Assembly (NCBI RefSeq): GCF_022095675.1
Contig: NZ_JAHYSG010000003.1
Coordinates: 62,001-126,000, forward strand
From: Dactylosporangium sp. AC04546
GTDB taxonomy: Bacteria; Actinomycetota; Actinomycetes; Mycobacteriales; Micromonosporaceae
DNA: 64,000 nucleotides
Direction: 5' to 3'
The first letter of the stretch is position 1. The number at the start of each line of letters is the position of its first letter. A program made the position numbers and the translations under genes. The notes beneath the pieces were generated by a model, which was not told where the DNA came from, searched no databases, and saw nothing but the letters and a program-made list of their open reading frames with translations. Shown one piece after another: positions 33,745 to 43,817 of the stretch.

Positions 33745-36700
33745 CTAGATACAGCTCAGAAGTTGGCCGGGCGGGCAGTGCCGGTGGCTGGCAACATACA
33801 AGAGGATGTAGGTCGCTTCCCAGGAACGCGCCGTGTACCAACCCTTGACGTGACGTTTGATGCGCCAGTCACAGGACGCACGCATCTGCACTCTGCACGT
33901 CATGATCTGCCCGGCCGGCCGGCCCGTGCCGACTCGGGAGATGCCGTACTTCCACGTCTTGGGCCTGCCCCCTCGGAAGAAGACGATCTCGTACACGATG
34001 TACCAGGTGTTGCGATGGGTTTTAGCGCTCGGCGCATTCGGGCTCGGCCACGGCACGCGAGCGACGCCCGGAACGATAACGAGGCAGCCGGTGACCAGGC
34101 AGTGGGCCAGCCACAGGCCGATGATGACGACGAGCAATGCGGCACCCAGGGCCAGGATGAAGCCGATCGGGATGGTGATGGCGATGGCAATACGCCCGTC
34201 GAGGTCCATCCAGTTGATCGGATCCGTCGGATAGGTGTACGCGTTGGCGTTCCCACCGGCGACCGGGTCCACGGACAGGAACCGCCCGGTCTTCGGGTTG
34301 TAGACGCGCACGCCCATCAGCACGACGCCGGATGGTGTGTCGGCCGCCCGCTGGTACGCTGCGAGCCAGCCGTAGCGTTGGCTGCCGGTGTTCGTGCCGA
34401 TTCGATGCAAGCCGTACTCGGTTGTCTCGCTGGTGGCGCTGAGCGCGGAGTCGGTGTGGTCGAGGACCGCCACCGCGTCACCGTGGAGGTTTGTCAGGGT
34501 CCACCGGAGGATGTTGGCGCCGCCTTCATAGCTGCCGGCAAGGCTGCCGATCCCCTTGATCACCCTGGTGTACCGGTCGGGAGCCTCCTGGGTCCATGCC
34601 GGGCTGTCGGCGTCGTCGGAGTAGTGATTGGTCGCGGACGTGGTCTCACCGGGCGCGGTGGTGGTCCAGGACCGGATGCGTTTAGCGTTGACGTCGAGTT
34701 GGTAGTCAGACGTGCGGCCGCCGTGCGTCAGCGTGTCAACAAGGTCGTTTGCGTGGTACGTGACAGTCAGGTCTCCACCGGCGGGGCTGGCTGTGTCGAC
34801 GGCCGGGACGAGGGTGGCCCGACCGAGCTGGTCGTACTGATAACCGCTGGAAGTCACGCGGTCCGCCGCGTCGTACGTCCAACTTTGGCTGGTCGCTACG
34901 GTGCTGCTCTGACATGCTCCCTGCGCACCAGGCCCGTACTGCGTGAGCGACGTCCTGTTGCTCGCGTTGGTGAACGTGTACGTCCGCGTGGCGCACTCGG
35001 CGGCCACCGTATCGCGTACCGTCGTCAGCCGGCCGGCAGCGTCGTAGGTGAACGCCTGGGTGGACAGGGTCGATTGACGATCCACCACCTGTCCCAAACC
35101 GGAGACCTTGACGGCCTCGCGGAACATGGTGCAGTCGGCGACACCACAGCCAGGCTTGCTGTAGGTGAGCGACGTTCGTGCACCGGCCTCGTCTCGCGTC
35201 AGCGACATCACGATGCCGTTCGGCCATTGTTCGGTCTGCAGGACGCCGTCGGCGTCGTAGGCAACGGTGAACATACCGACCTGGCTGTCGTTCATCGACG
35301 TCGCCAGCCCTCGACGTTCGGTTCCACCGTCGTACGTGATGGTCCGGGTTGCCTTGCCATCGGTGCCGGTGACGATCCGATCTCGGATGTCATAGGTCAT
35401 GACGGAAACGTTGCCGTCGGCGTCGGTGTAACTCGTGAGCCGGCCAAGTGTGTCGTACTGCCGGATGACTTCGGCAGTGGTGACTCCGCTGCCATTGATC
35501 GTCGCGGTGCGCACCAGCGCCCCGGTTGCCGGGTCATAGATCTGGCGGGTCTTCTCCACCGGCGTGCCGGGCCCACTGAGAATGCTCTCGTACTCACGGC
35601 CAGCCGCGTCGTATACAACCGTCGTGGTCCTCAGGACGACGCTGCTGTTCCGCTCGGTGACAACGCGTGGATTACCGTAGATGTCGTAGGTCGTGATCAT
35701 CGCCGGCACCTCAGGTCCGGTTGCCGCCTGGCCGCCGACATGGGTTCGGCATGCCCGGCCCGACCATTCCGGCCGGTTACCGCACTCGGCATACGTGCCG
35801 TTCGCGGTCGCCGTGTAGTACACCACGAGGCGCGTCGACGGCGTGGTGTTGCTTGCACCGCCACCCGGTGCCGTGACCATGGTGGTCCGCCCGGCGCTGT
35901 CATACGTCATCCGCGTGACCAGGTTAAGCCCGTTCGGGTCGACTGTCGTTTTCGATGGCTCGCGCACAGCCCAGTCGTATTCGTGCTGACGCAGGTCGAG
36001 TTGGCTATCGAGATGCTGGCCGCCGAGGCTGTACCAGACGGTCAGGCGCGAGGTGGTCACCAGGTCGAAGGTCGTTCCGGCCGGCGCGCCCTCATCGAAG
36101 GCGTTGGTGCGATGTGCTCGGCCGCGCACCAGCGTACCGTTGGCCAGCTGGGTCTCCCGTTCAGGCCCGAAGGACTCAACGAGCCGCTGCCCGTCGGCAG
36201 AGTACCGGTTCTCGGTGGAGTAGCTGCTCGCGAGCTGCGCCTCTTCCGCCGCCGTATCCGTCGCCGACTTCGCCAGGGCGGCGGCGCGGTTCGCCGCTGA
36301 CAGTTCCCTAGTGATGTTGTCGTACTTGTCGAGCCAGGCCGACGTGACGTACCCGCCAGGCGCCGCGGTGTTGACGATCCGAGCGTTGGCGTCCAAGTAG
36401 GAGACCGTCGCCCGCTCGTACGAACCGGGAAGAGCGCCGGAAGCCTGGTTGCCCGTCGGGATCTGGTCGGCCGGGAACACGGCGGTGGCATCGGTGGGAG
36501 GTTCGGACTGACCCCACCGGGCCGTCTGCGTTCCCGACAGGTCGTAGGGTGCGCCGGTGCCCGACAACGGTACCCGGTACACGATGGTCTGCACCGCGGT
36601 GCCAGCAGCCAGCGCGGACCGGCTGACCTGCTTGAGCCTGCCCTTGCCGTTGTCGTCCGGCAGCGTTGTAAAGCTCAGCTGCCAGGGTTCCTGCCCGGGC

Positions 36701-39700
36701 GGCGCAATGGTCGTCAAGACGCCGTCGCCATCGTAGGCGTACGTGGTGCGTTGCGTGTGCGAGCCGCCGCCATCCGACCAGTCGCTCCGCGGGTCCCAGC
36801 TTGCCCGCAGGCGTCCAGTGCTGTCGTAGGAGTATCGCGCAACGCTGATGGTCCGCATCGCCGGAGTCGGCAGGTCGGGGTCCCAGGCAGTGATGGTCAC
36901 TTCCGAGACTCGGCCGGTGTATGAACCCCAGGTGCCGTCGTCCGTGCCGGTCGCGGTAGTGGTCGAGGCGTACGTCAGGGTGAGTGCTCGGCAGCCACGA
37001 ACCAACGTGGTGCATGACACACCCGCCGGTACCGCGGCAAGCATGCGGATCGGGCGCACCACCGTCTGCCCGTTGAGCACAACGCGTTCCCAGGTGTAGC
37101 TCGCACCGGTTGGAGAGCCGAGCTCGGTGGTGAGGGTTGGCACGTACAGCCCTGCCGGGTCGCCGGCCTGCCGCGTGAAGGTGACGGTATCGCCGCCGGC
37201 TTCGGTGATCACGTACATGTCGCCGGCTGTCACGTAGGAAAGGCTGCGATCCTCGGCGCCGACCTCCGGCTCGAATGTCGCGCCGTTGGCGTTGCTGGCG
37301 GTCATCGTGAAACCGAGGATTGATCCATCGGGTAACTGCACCTGCACGAGACTGCCCAACACTGTGAGCCTGCTATAGGTGGCGTCGCCCGAAGCGGCCG
37401 CACCGCCAACCCAGCCGGGCCCGAACATCGGGTCGAGCCGCCCGTATTGCCGGGTGTTCGCGGTACGCGAGATCGAGAGCGTGTCGAACGAGGCATCGGT
37501 GGCAGTGACAGCAAAACTGCCGGTCACGAGATTGACCTCACCGGGGCCGACCGTTTCGGTGTCGGCGAACGACTGATCCGGATCGAACGTGACGCGGATG
37601 CCGGTGGCAGCACCACCGGAGAGCCCGGAGAAGACCGGCCGGATCTGTAGCGGACCGGTACGGGCGATGCCTTCCGCATCGGCTGCCGCCAGCGTCGCCG
37701 CCACGTCCCAGTTTACCTTCGCGTACTGCCCAGGGCTCTGTGGGCTCAACGGCCACGCGCTGATCGGAGCTCCGCCGTCGGCGAGGGTGGTGTGCGCGAC
37801 CGGGATGTTCTCCCAGACATCAGTGTCGGCCCGGCGCCACTGATACGTCATCCCCGTGGACTGGGAGTGGCCGATGGCGCTCAGCACGAACCGGCGGCCG
37901 GTCATGTCCCCGTCCTGCGGAGACGTGAGACCACCGTGACCCACATAGATCTGGTACGCCTTCGTCGATGACTGGTTCCCCGCGCGGTCGACAGACCGCA
38001 CGAACAGCGTGTGGGCGCCGTCGGAGTCCGGGGTGAGAACGATGTTCGCCCCACCGCCGGGTGCCGAGGCATCGACTGACTGCGTCGGGCTCGCGTCGAG
38101 TCCGTACAGGTAGGACATCACATCAGCGACGCCGCCTGAGCTCAGCGCGAACGTCGCCTGTGTCCCGGCTGAGACCGGCGCGCTGCCGGCAACATAGCTG
38201 AACTGGATCGCATCGAGGTTGTTGGCGCTCGGCGTCAGGTATGAGTACTGGGTCGCAACGGTGCCGTCACCGTTCTCCAGCCCGATGAGCGCAGCGGAAC
38301 CCTGCTCGAAGGCGTTGTCGATCCCGGAGTAGTTGAACGTCACCGCTCCGGTCGTCTCCGTGAAGATCACTTCGGCGTTCAGCCGGCGCGATGCGAAACC
38401 ATACTGATACGGATTATTCCACTCAAGCACGAACTTCCGGTTCGGCGCGGAGCCGATCACGGCGGTACGAATGCTTGCGTTGGCGTCGACGACGAGATCC
38501 TGCGCGAACACGTACACGGTGTTGTTGGGCAAGGCACTGTTGGGTAGGCCGACGTAGTCGTCGGGGTGGGAGCCGTTCGGGTCACTGAAGGACAGCATGC
38601 CGTTCGTGTCGACCCACGCGCTGTTGTAGGTCTGTCCGTAGAACGAGATCGGGAACGGCAGCGAGATCTGCTGCACGACGTCGTCACCGGTAATGGGAAG
38701 CACCGTCGTGCCGCTGATGTACGGCGTCGATGGCGCAAGTGTGTACGAATATCCGGTGGGTTGCCCGGTCCACTGCCCTTCCGGGAACGTGGTCGATGAG
38801 ACACCGGGCATCGCCGCCGGCGGCGTCGTGTCGACGGTGAACTCACAGAATGCGGTGAATGATCCAGTGGTCGAACCGTCCGAGCCACGCACGCGCCATG
38901 AGTACGTCCCGCCGTTGGTGAATGCACCCGATGGAACCGTTGTCTCCAGGACGCTGCCGGAGGGTTGCGGGCCGACGGTCGCCGAGCCGATCACGGCACC
39001 GTTGGTGGTCCACCACTCGAAAGTGGCCGAGACCGGCGTGCCTTCCGGATCGGTGACCTGCGCTCGGAGCGTCGGTTGCACCTTGTTCACGAAAGGACGC
39101 GCACTTCCGGTCACGCACGCGGTCGAGGGGTCTGTCGTTCTTGCGGCAATCGTCGGCACGGTGTTGTAGGTGACCACAGCGTACGGCGGATTGGCACCCT
39201 CAGACGAATGGAACCGCTTCCAGGTGTTGTGATTGGATTCGTCCGCGGCTGCGGCCCGCAATCCCATCGTCGTATGCGCCCAATTGTAGTTGGCGCCGGC
39301 CTGGAAGACATTTTGAGCGGGAGCCGACACCCAGCCGTCGTTACAGCTCGCGCTGTAGCCCTTCGTTTCGGTGGATTCGAGCACTCCCAGATTCGGATCC
39401 CAATACGGTTGACTGGTCCAGCGGGTGGCGGTGGTCGCGGTGTCGGTCACCCATACCTGCCACTTGGCCGGCGTGCACGACCACGAGTGGTAATTCCACA
39501 GGTACACCCGCGCAGAGCTGATCTGCGCACCCCAGTATGGCGTGGTGTCCCACCGGAGAAATGAACGGGCAACCCATGACCCGCCGTCGTCGGAGTATCC
39601 AAGCTTCAGGTCCGTCGAGCCCGACTGGTCGGTCGTGTACCCCGATTGCACGAACGTGTCGAACGTCGGATTGACGGTCGGGTCGATCACCACCGGAAAC

Positions 39701-40611
39701 GCCAGGTCAGGCAATGCCAGGAACGACGGATCCGGAACGAGTTGAAGATCGATATTCGCGCCGCGCTGCGATGCGGTGAGAGTCACCTTTCCCACTCGCA
39801 GATGGTCGAGCGACTTGGCGCTGACCGTCGAATCCCACATCGACGGCTCCGGGATTCGTGCCGACCGACCTGTACGGCTGTCGGTCAGCACCAGACCTCC
39901 GCTGCCATCGGCTGCGACCTGTAGCTTCGGCGCCCTGAGCCGGAGCGAAAGCGAGCCGGAGCGAGCGAGCGCCTCCCGGGTCTTGACCACGAAGAACTGC
40001 TCGTAGCCGGTTCTGGTGGATTGTATGACGAGGTCGACGCCCTCCTGCACGTCCGCGTACGTGGCGGTGGCACCGTCAAGCTTCGGCTGTGGCAGGCGGC
40101 CGTTCCACAGCAGCGTCAGTTCGTCTTCCCCCTGTCCAAGGGTGACGAGTGGAACCTCGGTGCCGGAAGCGGCACCGGACAACTTCAGTTTGTTCGGGTG
40201 CACGCGCGCGGACACCGACCCGCCGGCGTCTGCCACCAGAGACGTGTCGACATCTTTCCAGGTATCACCGTCCGCGACACGCACAGGCCCGGAGAATTGC
40301 TCAGCCGTGAGCGAGCCATCGGGATTGGCCCACACCTTCGTGGTTTCACTTCGTTCCGACAGCACTTCGACCTTACCGCCACACCATCGAGCCGTAATCA
40401 TCGCAGCGGACTTGTCCGGGCGGTCGGCCGGACAAGATGCCTTATCTTGCGACGGCTCGGCCTGGGCCGCGCCAGCCATCGTGACAACGTGCACGATCCC
40501 AGCTACGAGTGCAATAGGCAATGCGAACGTCGCGCCACGCCCGCGCCCACTGGAGAAGTGCCGAAATAGGTGGATTGGGGTTAGCCGGACAAGCGTTTTC
40601 CGACGTCGCAC
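33745..40611 (-). CDS. Secreted RHS-repeat polymorphic toxin with GIY-YIG-like nuclease tip (2288 aa)
   Basis: Starts with a GTG at 40609-40611. The signal peptide (ALPIALVAGIVHVVTMAG...AQA) is followed by a DNRLRE-like module (FDTFVQSGYTTDQSGSTDLK, VARSFLRWDT), Ig/Fn3-like segments (SATFEWWTTNGAV), and a long YD-repeat shell (about 1400-2090) closing with VRVYNPKTGRFLSVDPV and DPINWMDLDG. Two hydrophobic segments (ITIPIGFILALGAALLVVII; LAHCLVTGCLVIV) come next and may help the tip cross a membrane. The last 89 residues (2200-2288) look like a GIY-YIG nuclease: WYIVYEI and WKYGIS for the two strands, a following Arg (GRPAGQ), and Glu in SWEATYILLY. The immunity gene lies 30 bases downstream. 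Confidence 0.9.
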   Translation of the reverse strand: MRRRKTLVRLTPIHLFRHFSSGRGRGATFALPIALVAGIVHVVTMAGAAQAEPSQDKASCPADRPDKSAAMITARWCGGKVEVLSERSETTKVWANPDGSLTAEQFSGPVRVADGDTWKDVDTSLVADAGGSVSARVHPNKLKLSGAASGTEVPLVTLGQGEDELTLLWNGRLPQPKLDGATATYADVQEGVDLVIQSTRTGYEQFFVVKTREALARSGSLSLRLRAPKLQVAADGSGGLVLTDSRTGRSARIPEPSMWDSTVSAKSLDHLRVGKVTLTASQRGANIDLQLVPDPSFLALPDLAFPVVIDPTVNPTFDTFVQSGYTTDQSGSTDLKLGYSDDGGSWVARSFLRWDTTPYWGAQISSARVYLWNYHSWSCTPAKWQVWVTDTATTATRWTSQPYWDPNLGVLESTETKGYSASCNDGWVSAPAQNVFQAGANYNWAHTTMGLRAAAADESNHNTWKRFHSSEGANPPYAVVTYNTVPTIAARTTDPSTACVTGSARPFVNKVQPTLRAQVTDPEGTPVSATFEWWTTNGAVIGSATVGPQPSGSVLETTVPSGAFTNGGTYSWRVRGSDGSTTGSFTAFCEFTVDTTPPAAMPGVSSTTFPEGQWTGQPTGYSYTLAPSTPYISGTTVLPITGDDVVQQISLPFPISFYGQTYNSAWVDTNGMLSFSDPNGSHPDDYVGLPNSALPNNTVYVFAQDLVVDANASIRTAVIGSAPNRKFVLEWNNPYQYGFASRRLNAEVIFTETTGAVTFNYSGIDNAFEQGSAALIGLENGDGTVATQYSYLTPSANNLDAIQFSYVAGSAPVSAGTQATFALSSGGVADVMSYLYGLDASPTQSVDASAPGGGANIVLTPDSDGAHTLFVRSVDRAGNQSSTKAYQIYVGHGGLTSPQDGDMTGRRFVLSAIGHSQSTGMTYQWRRADTDVWENIPVAHTTLADGGAPISAWPLSPQSPGQYAKVNWDVAATLAAADAEGIARTGPLQIRPVFSGLSGGAATGIRVTFDPDQSFADTETVGPGEVNLVTGSFAVTATDASFDTLSISRTANTRQYGRLDPMFGPGWVGGAAASGDATYSRLTVLGSLVQVQLPDGSILGFTMTASNANGATFEPEVGAEDRSLSYVTAGDMYVITEAGGDTVTFTRQAGDPAGLYVPTLTTELGSPTGASYTWERVVLNGQTVVRPIRMLAAVPAGVSCTTLVRGCRALTLTYASTTTATGTDDGTWGSYTGRVSEVTITAWDPDLPTPAMRTISVARYSYDSTGRLRASWDPRSDWSDGGGSHTQRTTYAYDGDGVLTTIAPPGQEPWQLSFTTLPDDNGKGRLKQVSRSALAAGTAVQTIVYRVPLSGTGAPYDLSGTQTARWGQSEPPTDATAVFPADQIPTGNQASGALPGSYERATVSYLDANARIVNTAAPGGYVTSAWLDKYDNITRELSAANRAAALAKSATDTAAEEAQLASSYSTENRYSADGQRLVESFGPERETQLANGTLVRGRAHRTNAFDEGAPAGTTFDLVTTSRLTVWYSLGGQHLDSQLDLRQHEYDWAVREPSKTTVDPNGLNLVTRMTYDSAGRTTMVTAPGGGASNTTPSTRLVVYYTATANGTYAECGNRPEWSGRACRTHVGGQAATGPEVPAMITTYDIYGNPRVVTERNSSVVLRTTTVVYDAAGREYESILSGPGTPVEKTRQIYDPATGALVRTATINGSGVTTAEVIRQYDTLGRLTSYTDADGNVSVMTYDIRDRIVTGTDGKATRTITYDGGTERRGLATSMNDSQVGMFTVAYDADGVLQTEQWPNGIVMSLTRDEAGARTSLTYSKPGCGVADCTMFREAVKVSGLGQVVDRQSTLSTQAFTYDAAGRLTTVRDTVAAECATRTYTFTNASNRTSLTQYGPGAQGACQSSTVATSQSWTYDAADRVTSSGYQYDQLGRATLVPAVDTASPAGGDLTVTYHANDLVDTLTHGGRTSDYQLDVNAKRIRSWTTTAPGETTSATNHYSDDADSPAWTQEAPDRYTRVIKGIGSLAGSYEGGANILRWTLTNLHGDAVAVLDHTDSALSATSETTEYGLHRIGTNTGSQRYGWLAAYQRAADTPSGVVLMGVRVYNPKTGRFLSVDPVAGGNANAYTYPTDPINWMDLDGRIAIAITIPIGFILALGAALLVVIIGLWLAHCLVTGCLVIVPGVARVPWPSPNAPSAKTHRNTWYIVYEIVFFRGGRPKTWKYGISRVGTGRPAGQIMTCRVQMRASCDWRIKRHVKGWYTARSWEATYILLYVASHRHCPPGQLLSCI

Positions 40612-40648
40612 GAGCGGCCCCCATCCAACCAGCGAAGCAAGTCGGATG

Positions 40649-40678
40649 AACGTACGTATCGCCGCCTCCCAATGTCAA
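40649..40678 (-). promoter_or_regulatory. Candidate promoter of the RHS-nuclease gene
   Basis: On the minus strand TTGACA (40673-40678) is followed after 18 bases by TACGTT (40649-40654), about 38 bases before the GTG start. This is a good sigma-70-like -35 with a moderate TAnnnT -10. Prediction by eye. Confidence 0.4.
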
Positions 40679-41110
40679 CACCGGTCAATGAAAATCACGT
40701 GAAGAACCGCGGCGTAGCAGACACACAAGCGCGAAGACCACGATTAAGATCAATCGGGGAAAACTTAACGAATAAGGGTCAAAATGGTGCGGCCCCCGCA
40801 AAGACGACAGCCCAATGAGGTCGTTGGCGAGCTGGTCGACATAACTCGCCACCGCAGCCTCCGTTGACATCCAGCATTGACTTCGAGCTGTCAGAGGACT
40901 TTTGATCCCGGCGTCCGTTTCGTCTTGACCGTTTATCTTTCGCCGACAACGATCAAGGAAAGCGATCGACCTGGGCCCAACGTTGCGCACATCCGGGCCG
41001 GTTTCTCGCGAACGAAATCACCGAATTCTCGGCAATGCGTCGCACACCGATATATGAGAAACGGAGCGCACCGCCAGCTGCCTCCGGCGTCTGGCCAGCG
41101 CCGACGTTCG
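40679..41110. other. Intergenic stretch, lower GC, no supported gene
   Basis: About 430 bases between the promoter of the RHS gene and the 3' end of the leftward cluster. It is less GC-rich than its surroundings. A 101-codon frame on the minus strand ends in a hydrophobic run (LILIVVFALVCLL), but it has no ribosome site and poor composition, so I do not call it. Confidence 0.4.
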
Positions 41111-42565
41111 TCACCTCAAGGGTCGCTGAGGCGAAGACGGTGACTCACCGACCCGTGCTCGTCGTCCGACGGGAGGCGACTGATGCGCGGTTCTATCAGT
41201 CTGCGGGCTTCCGACCGCCGTCGTCCGTGTAGCCGTCGGGAATGAGAACTCGGCGAGCTGCGGAGCGGTGCGCTCATGGAGGGTGTCAATTGGAGCTGTC
41301 GGCTCTGCTGAAGTGACCCGGTGCAGCATGCGTTGCACCTGCCGGACCGAGGTGTCGTCGTGGCGGGCGATGCGCCAGGTGGTCGTGGCGTACAGGATCC
41401 CTCGGGCGGGTCTGGTCAGCCTCGGCGTCTCCGCTACGAAGAACTCGCCACGCTCGACGGCCCGTATGGCACCGGCACGGAGGACGTCGGCGAGGGTGGG
41501 TAGGTCGATCGCCAGATGGCGAAGGTCGGTGTCTGGTGCGGCGTTCGCGCTCACCCACCGAGTCAGGTCGTTCAGTTCGCCGACGATGGTGATCGCATCG
41601 CCCCGCGGTGGGGAGCTGTGCAGCCGTGCGGCGTGTATGGCTGCCCGCCGCCAGGCGTGACTGGCCGGTTCGGGCTCGCGTGAAAGCACGGCAACGGCCA
41701 GGCCGAGCTGAGTGCCCGCGGCCAGGTGAGCGGCGCGGACCTGGCCCGGATTGCGAAAGATCCAGTCACGGCAGCTGGTGAGCGCGCGGGTAGCAACGTG
41801 AAGCGAGTCGTCGGGCAGCAGCGGACGGCCACTGGCCGGGGCGATGTCGAGCAGGCGAAGAAGACTCGGCTCGCTGCCCGCCGCGTGGATCAGTTCATTG
41901 GCGATCAATCGAAGACCGCATCCGGTTGCCCACCTCGCGGCATCAATGACCGGCTTGTACGCAGCGAGGCTCTCCGCGTCGGACACAGGCCGCCGCCCAA
42001 GCCAGCTCGGCAGACGGGCGTCGAATTTCAGAACGCCATGTGCGAGCCGGCCGACGTCGGCCAGAGCGGCGGGTACCCCGGCGCGCGAGCGGATGGCCCT
42101 GCCTTCAGGGGTAGCGGCGCGCTCGCGCGGGGGTACATGGCTGGCCAGGATGTCTCCTGCCGTTGCTACGGCATCGGCCGCAGCCAGGAGGTGCTTTACG
42201 GCAGCGGAGGCCGCTTCGACGGGCAGTTCGGCACGTCTGGCGAGCTGATCGACCGATACGCCGTCGACAGCGATCAGGCCGTGGGGCTCGACTGTGGCTG
42301 CAACGTGGAGGGCCAGGTAGAACTTCGACGTCGGTCGCCCTCGTCCGTTCAGGACAAGGTCGGCGCGCAGCCGGTCGATGTCGACGTGGGACGGTCGGCG
42401 TGCCGTGAGGAGCTCGGTGAGGCGGGCGAGTCCGTCGTACAAGCGACGCCGAGCGATCTGGAGCGCTGCCCCGTCGCCGAGGCTCAGCTCCGGATACAGC
42501 CGCATCGCGTCCCTCGCGGCGCGAAGCCGGTCATGTGTCTCCTGCAGCCAATGCCCGAACGTCAT
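41111..42565 (-). CDS. Large helical protein of the element maintenance cluster, unknown function
   Basis: 484 residues from the ATG at 42563-42565, overlapping the upstream stop (ATGA). Almost entirely alpha-helical and Ala/Arg-rich, for example HWLQETHDRLRAARDAM, LYDGLARLTELLTAR, VSVDQLARRAELPVEAASAA (helix-turn-helix-like, about 100-120), FRNPGQVRAAHLAAGTQLGL. The C-terminal 60 residues are Ser/Thr/Pro-rich and probably disordered. There is no enzyme motif. It is the last gene of an eight-gene leftward operon carried by this type of element. A replication or partition role is possible but unproven. Confidence 0.6.
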   Translation of the reverse strand: MTFGHWLQETHDRLRAARDAMRLYPELSLGDGAALQIARRRLYDGLARLTELLTARRPSHVDIDRLRADLVLNGRGRPTSKFYLALHVAATVEPHGLIAVDGVSVDQLARRAELPVEAASAAVKHLLAAADAVATAGDILASHVPPRERAATPEGRAIRSRAGVPAALADVGRLAHGVLKFDARLPSWLGRRPVSDAESLAAYKPVIDAARWATGCGLRLIANELIHAAGSEPSLLRLLDIAPASGRPLLPDDSLHVATRALTSCRDWIFRNPGQVRAAHLAAGTQLGLAVAVLSREPEPASHAWRRAAIHAARLHSSPPRGDAITIVGELNDLTRWVSANAAPDTDLRHLAIDLPTLADVLRAGAIRAVERGEFFVAETPRLTRPARGILYATTTWRIARHDDTSVRQVQRMLHRVTSAEPTAPIDTLHERTAPQLAEFSFPTATRTTAVGSPQTDRTAHQSPPVGRRARVGESPSSPQRPLR

Positions 42566-42939
42566 GGAATGGCTTCCGCGGCACGCAAGACACCCCGCGC
42601 GGCTGCGGCGTACTGACGCCCGCGGGTGTGGTCGACGTGTTCCGCCCGAGCGGCGCGCTCGTACCACTCGGCGAGCTCGAGCACCAATTGCCGCACCGCC
42701 GAGCGAGCAGCGTCGGGTACTGCCCCGCCGACGGCGAGCACGATCGGTAGCCGACCGGGGTAGAGCGTGTCGCGGACCGAAAGGAGGTCCACGGCAGCGA
42801 GGTCCCAGCCTGAATCAGACGTGGCGAACCGCGGCCACGCGCGCAGGAACAGTTCGATGGCGACCTGGTCGGCCAGATCATCGACGCCGGGCCGGCGCAG
42901 CAGTTCCGTCGACTGTTGTACGGCGGTGAGGTACTTCAT
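42562..42939 (-). CDS. Small helical protein of the maintenance cluster
   Basis: 125 residues from the ATG at 42937-42939, which has GGGGAGG eight bases upstream; longer starts to 43011 lack a site. Visible segments are KYLTAVQQSTELLRRPGVDD, QVAIELFLRAWPRFATSDSG, DARSAVRQLVLELAEWYERA. It resembles a small all-helical accessory protein. The stop overlaps the next gene (ATGA), so the two are translationally coupled and probably act together. Not recognised. Confidence 0.6.
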   Translation of the reverse strand: MKYLTAVQQSTELLRRPGVDDLADQVAIELFLRAWPRFATSDSGWDLAAVDLLSVRDTLYPGRLPIVLAVGGAVPDAARSAVRQLVLELAEWYERAARAEHVDHTRGRQYAAAARGVLRAAEAIP

Positions 42940-43007
42940 GGAGGCAGCCTCCCCCTGCTGGTCGGCCGCTGTCGACGGCCGGTCGGAACCTGTGGATAAC
43001 GTTCGGC

Positions 43008-43817
43008 TCATGTGAAGCAGGCACCGTTGTCGCAGGTGCCGTCGTCATCGCCGAAGCCAGGCAGCATGCCCTGCGCGACCTGGACCGCACGGGCGAGCGG
43101 CATGTTGAACCTGGTGAGCCAGACCGGATCCCTACCCAAGCTGCACCGGCGAGCGTTGAGCAGGGCCTCCAGCGCGCACGCTTCGCGGAACAGCGCTTCG
43201 CGGTCGCGGCGCATCTCCGCCCACCGTCGAACCGGCTTCAAGGGGCAGAACCAGCAGGCAGACTTGGACGGTATCGGCAGGCCGGCGGCGGCGATCACCA
43301 GCTCGCAGTCGTGGCGCCGCATCGGCGGACGCAGGTCGAGCAGCGGGTACACCGGGATCTCGTACGGCATCGCCCGGCGCCGGTTGACGCGCTCGATCTC
43401 GTCGAGGCTGATCCCGATGCCGACGGTGGCAGGGGTGTTGGGGCGTGCGCCGTGTTCCTTGAGCCACCGGCCAACGACTTTGATCTTGAAGTCGGCGGTA
43501 CAGCTGCGGGTGCCCGGCGCGCCGTTGGACATACGGACGGGGATCGGCAGGCTCCGCGACCCTTCCCGCGTGAGCCGCCCGTACAGCGTTTCGACGCTGC
43601 CGTCCCGGCGTGTGCGGTGCAGCTCGTGCAGCTCGATGCCGTGTACGGCGGCGTACGGCTGCGCGTAGCGGTGCAGGTAGTCCAGCGTGGCCGGGTCTTC
43701 CGAGTCGTCGCCGGTGTTCGCGAACAAGAAGGTCCCGAAGTCGATGCGCTGCTGCGCCGCGAGGACCAGGAGCGCTGTCGACTGGACTCCCCCGCCGTAC
43801 GAGATGACTCGAATCAT
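43008..43817 (-). CDS. PAPS-reductase-like (adenine nucleotide alpha-hydrolase fold) protein
   Basis: 269 residues from the ATG at 43815-43817, one base overlapping the upstream stop (TGATG). The PP-loop motif SYGGGVQSTALL (about 6-17) binds the phosphates of ATP or PAPS. FANTGDDSEDPATLDYL is the typical second block, and SCTADFKIKVVGRWL and CWFCPLKPVRRW follow, with Cys that could bind Fe-S or attack a substrate. Members on phages and mobile elements (related to DndC and CysH) act in sulfur transfer or nucleic-acid modification, but no dnd or cys partner is present here, so the substrate is unknown. Operon position suggests a role for the element. Confidence 0.75.
   Translation of the reverse strand: MIRVISYGGGVQSTALLVLAAQQRIDFGTFLFANTGDDSEDPATLDYLHRYAQPYAAVHGIELHELHRTRRDGSVETLYGRLTREGSRSLPIPVRMSNGAPGTRSCTADFKIKVVGRWLKEHGARPNTPATVGIGISLDEIERVNRRRAMPYEIPVYPLLDLRPPMRRHDCELVIAAAGLPIPSKSACWFCPLKPVRRWAEMRRDREALFREACALEALLNARRCSLGRDPVWLTRFNMPLARAVQVAQGMLPGFGDDDGTCDNGACFT

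Noticed and set aside
33538..36300. 920-codon plus-strand frame
   Set aside because: Shadow of the second RHS gene, and it also overlaps the immunity gene; composition is non-protein-like.
40685..40990. 101-codon frame ending in a hydrophobic run upstream of the second RHS gene
   Set aside because: No ribosome site, poor composition, and it overlaps the candidate promoter.
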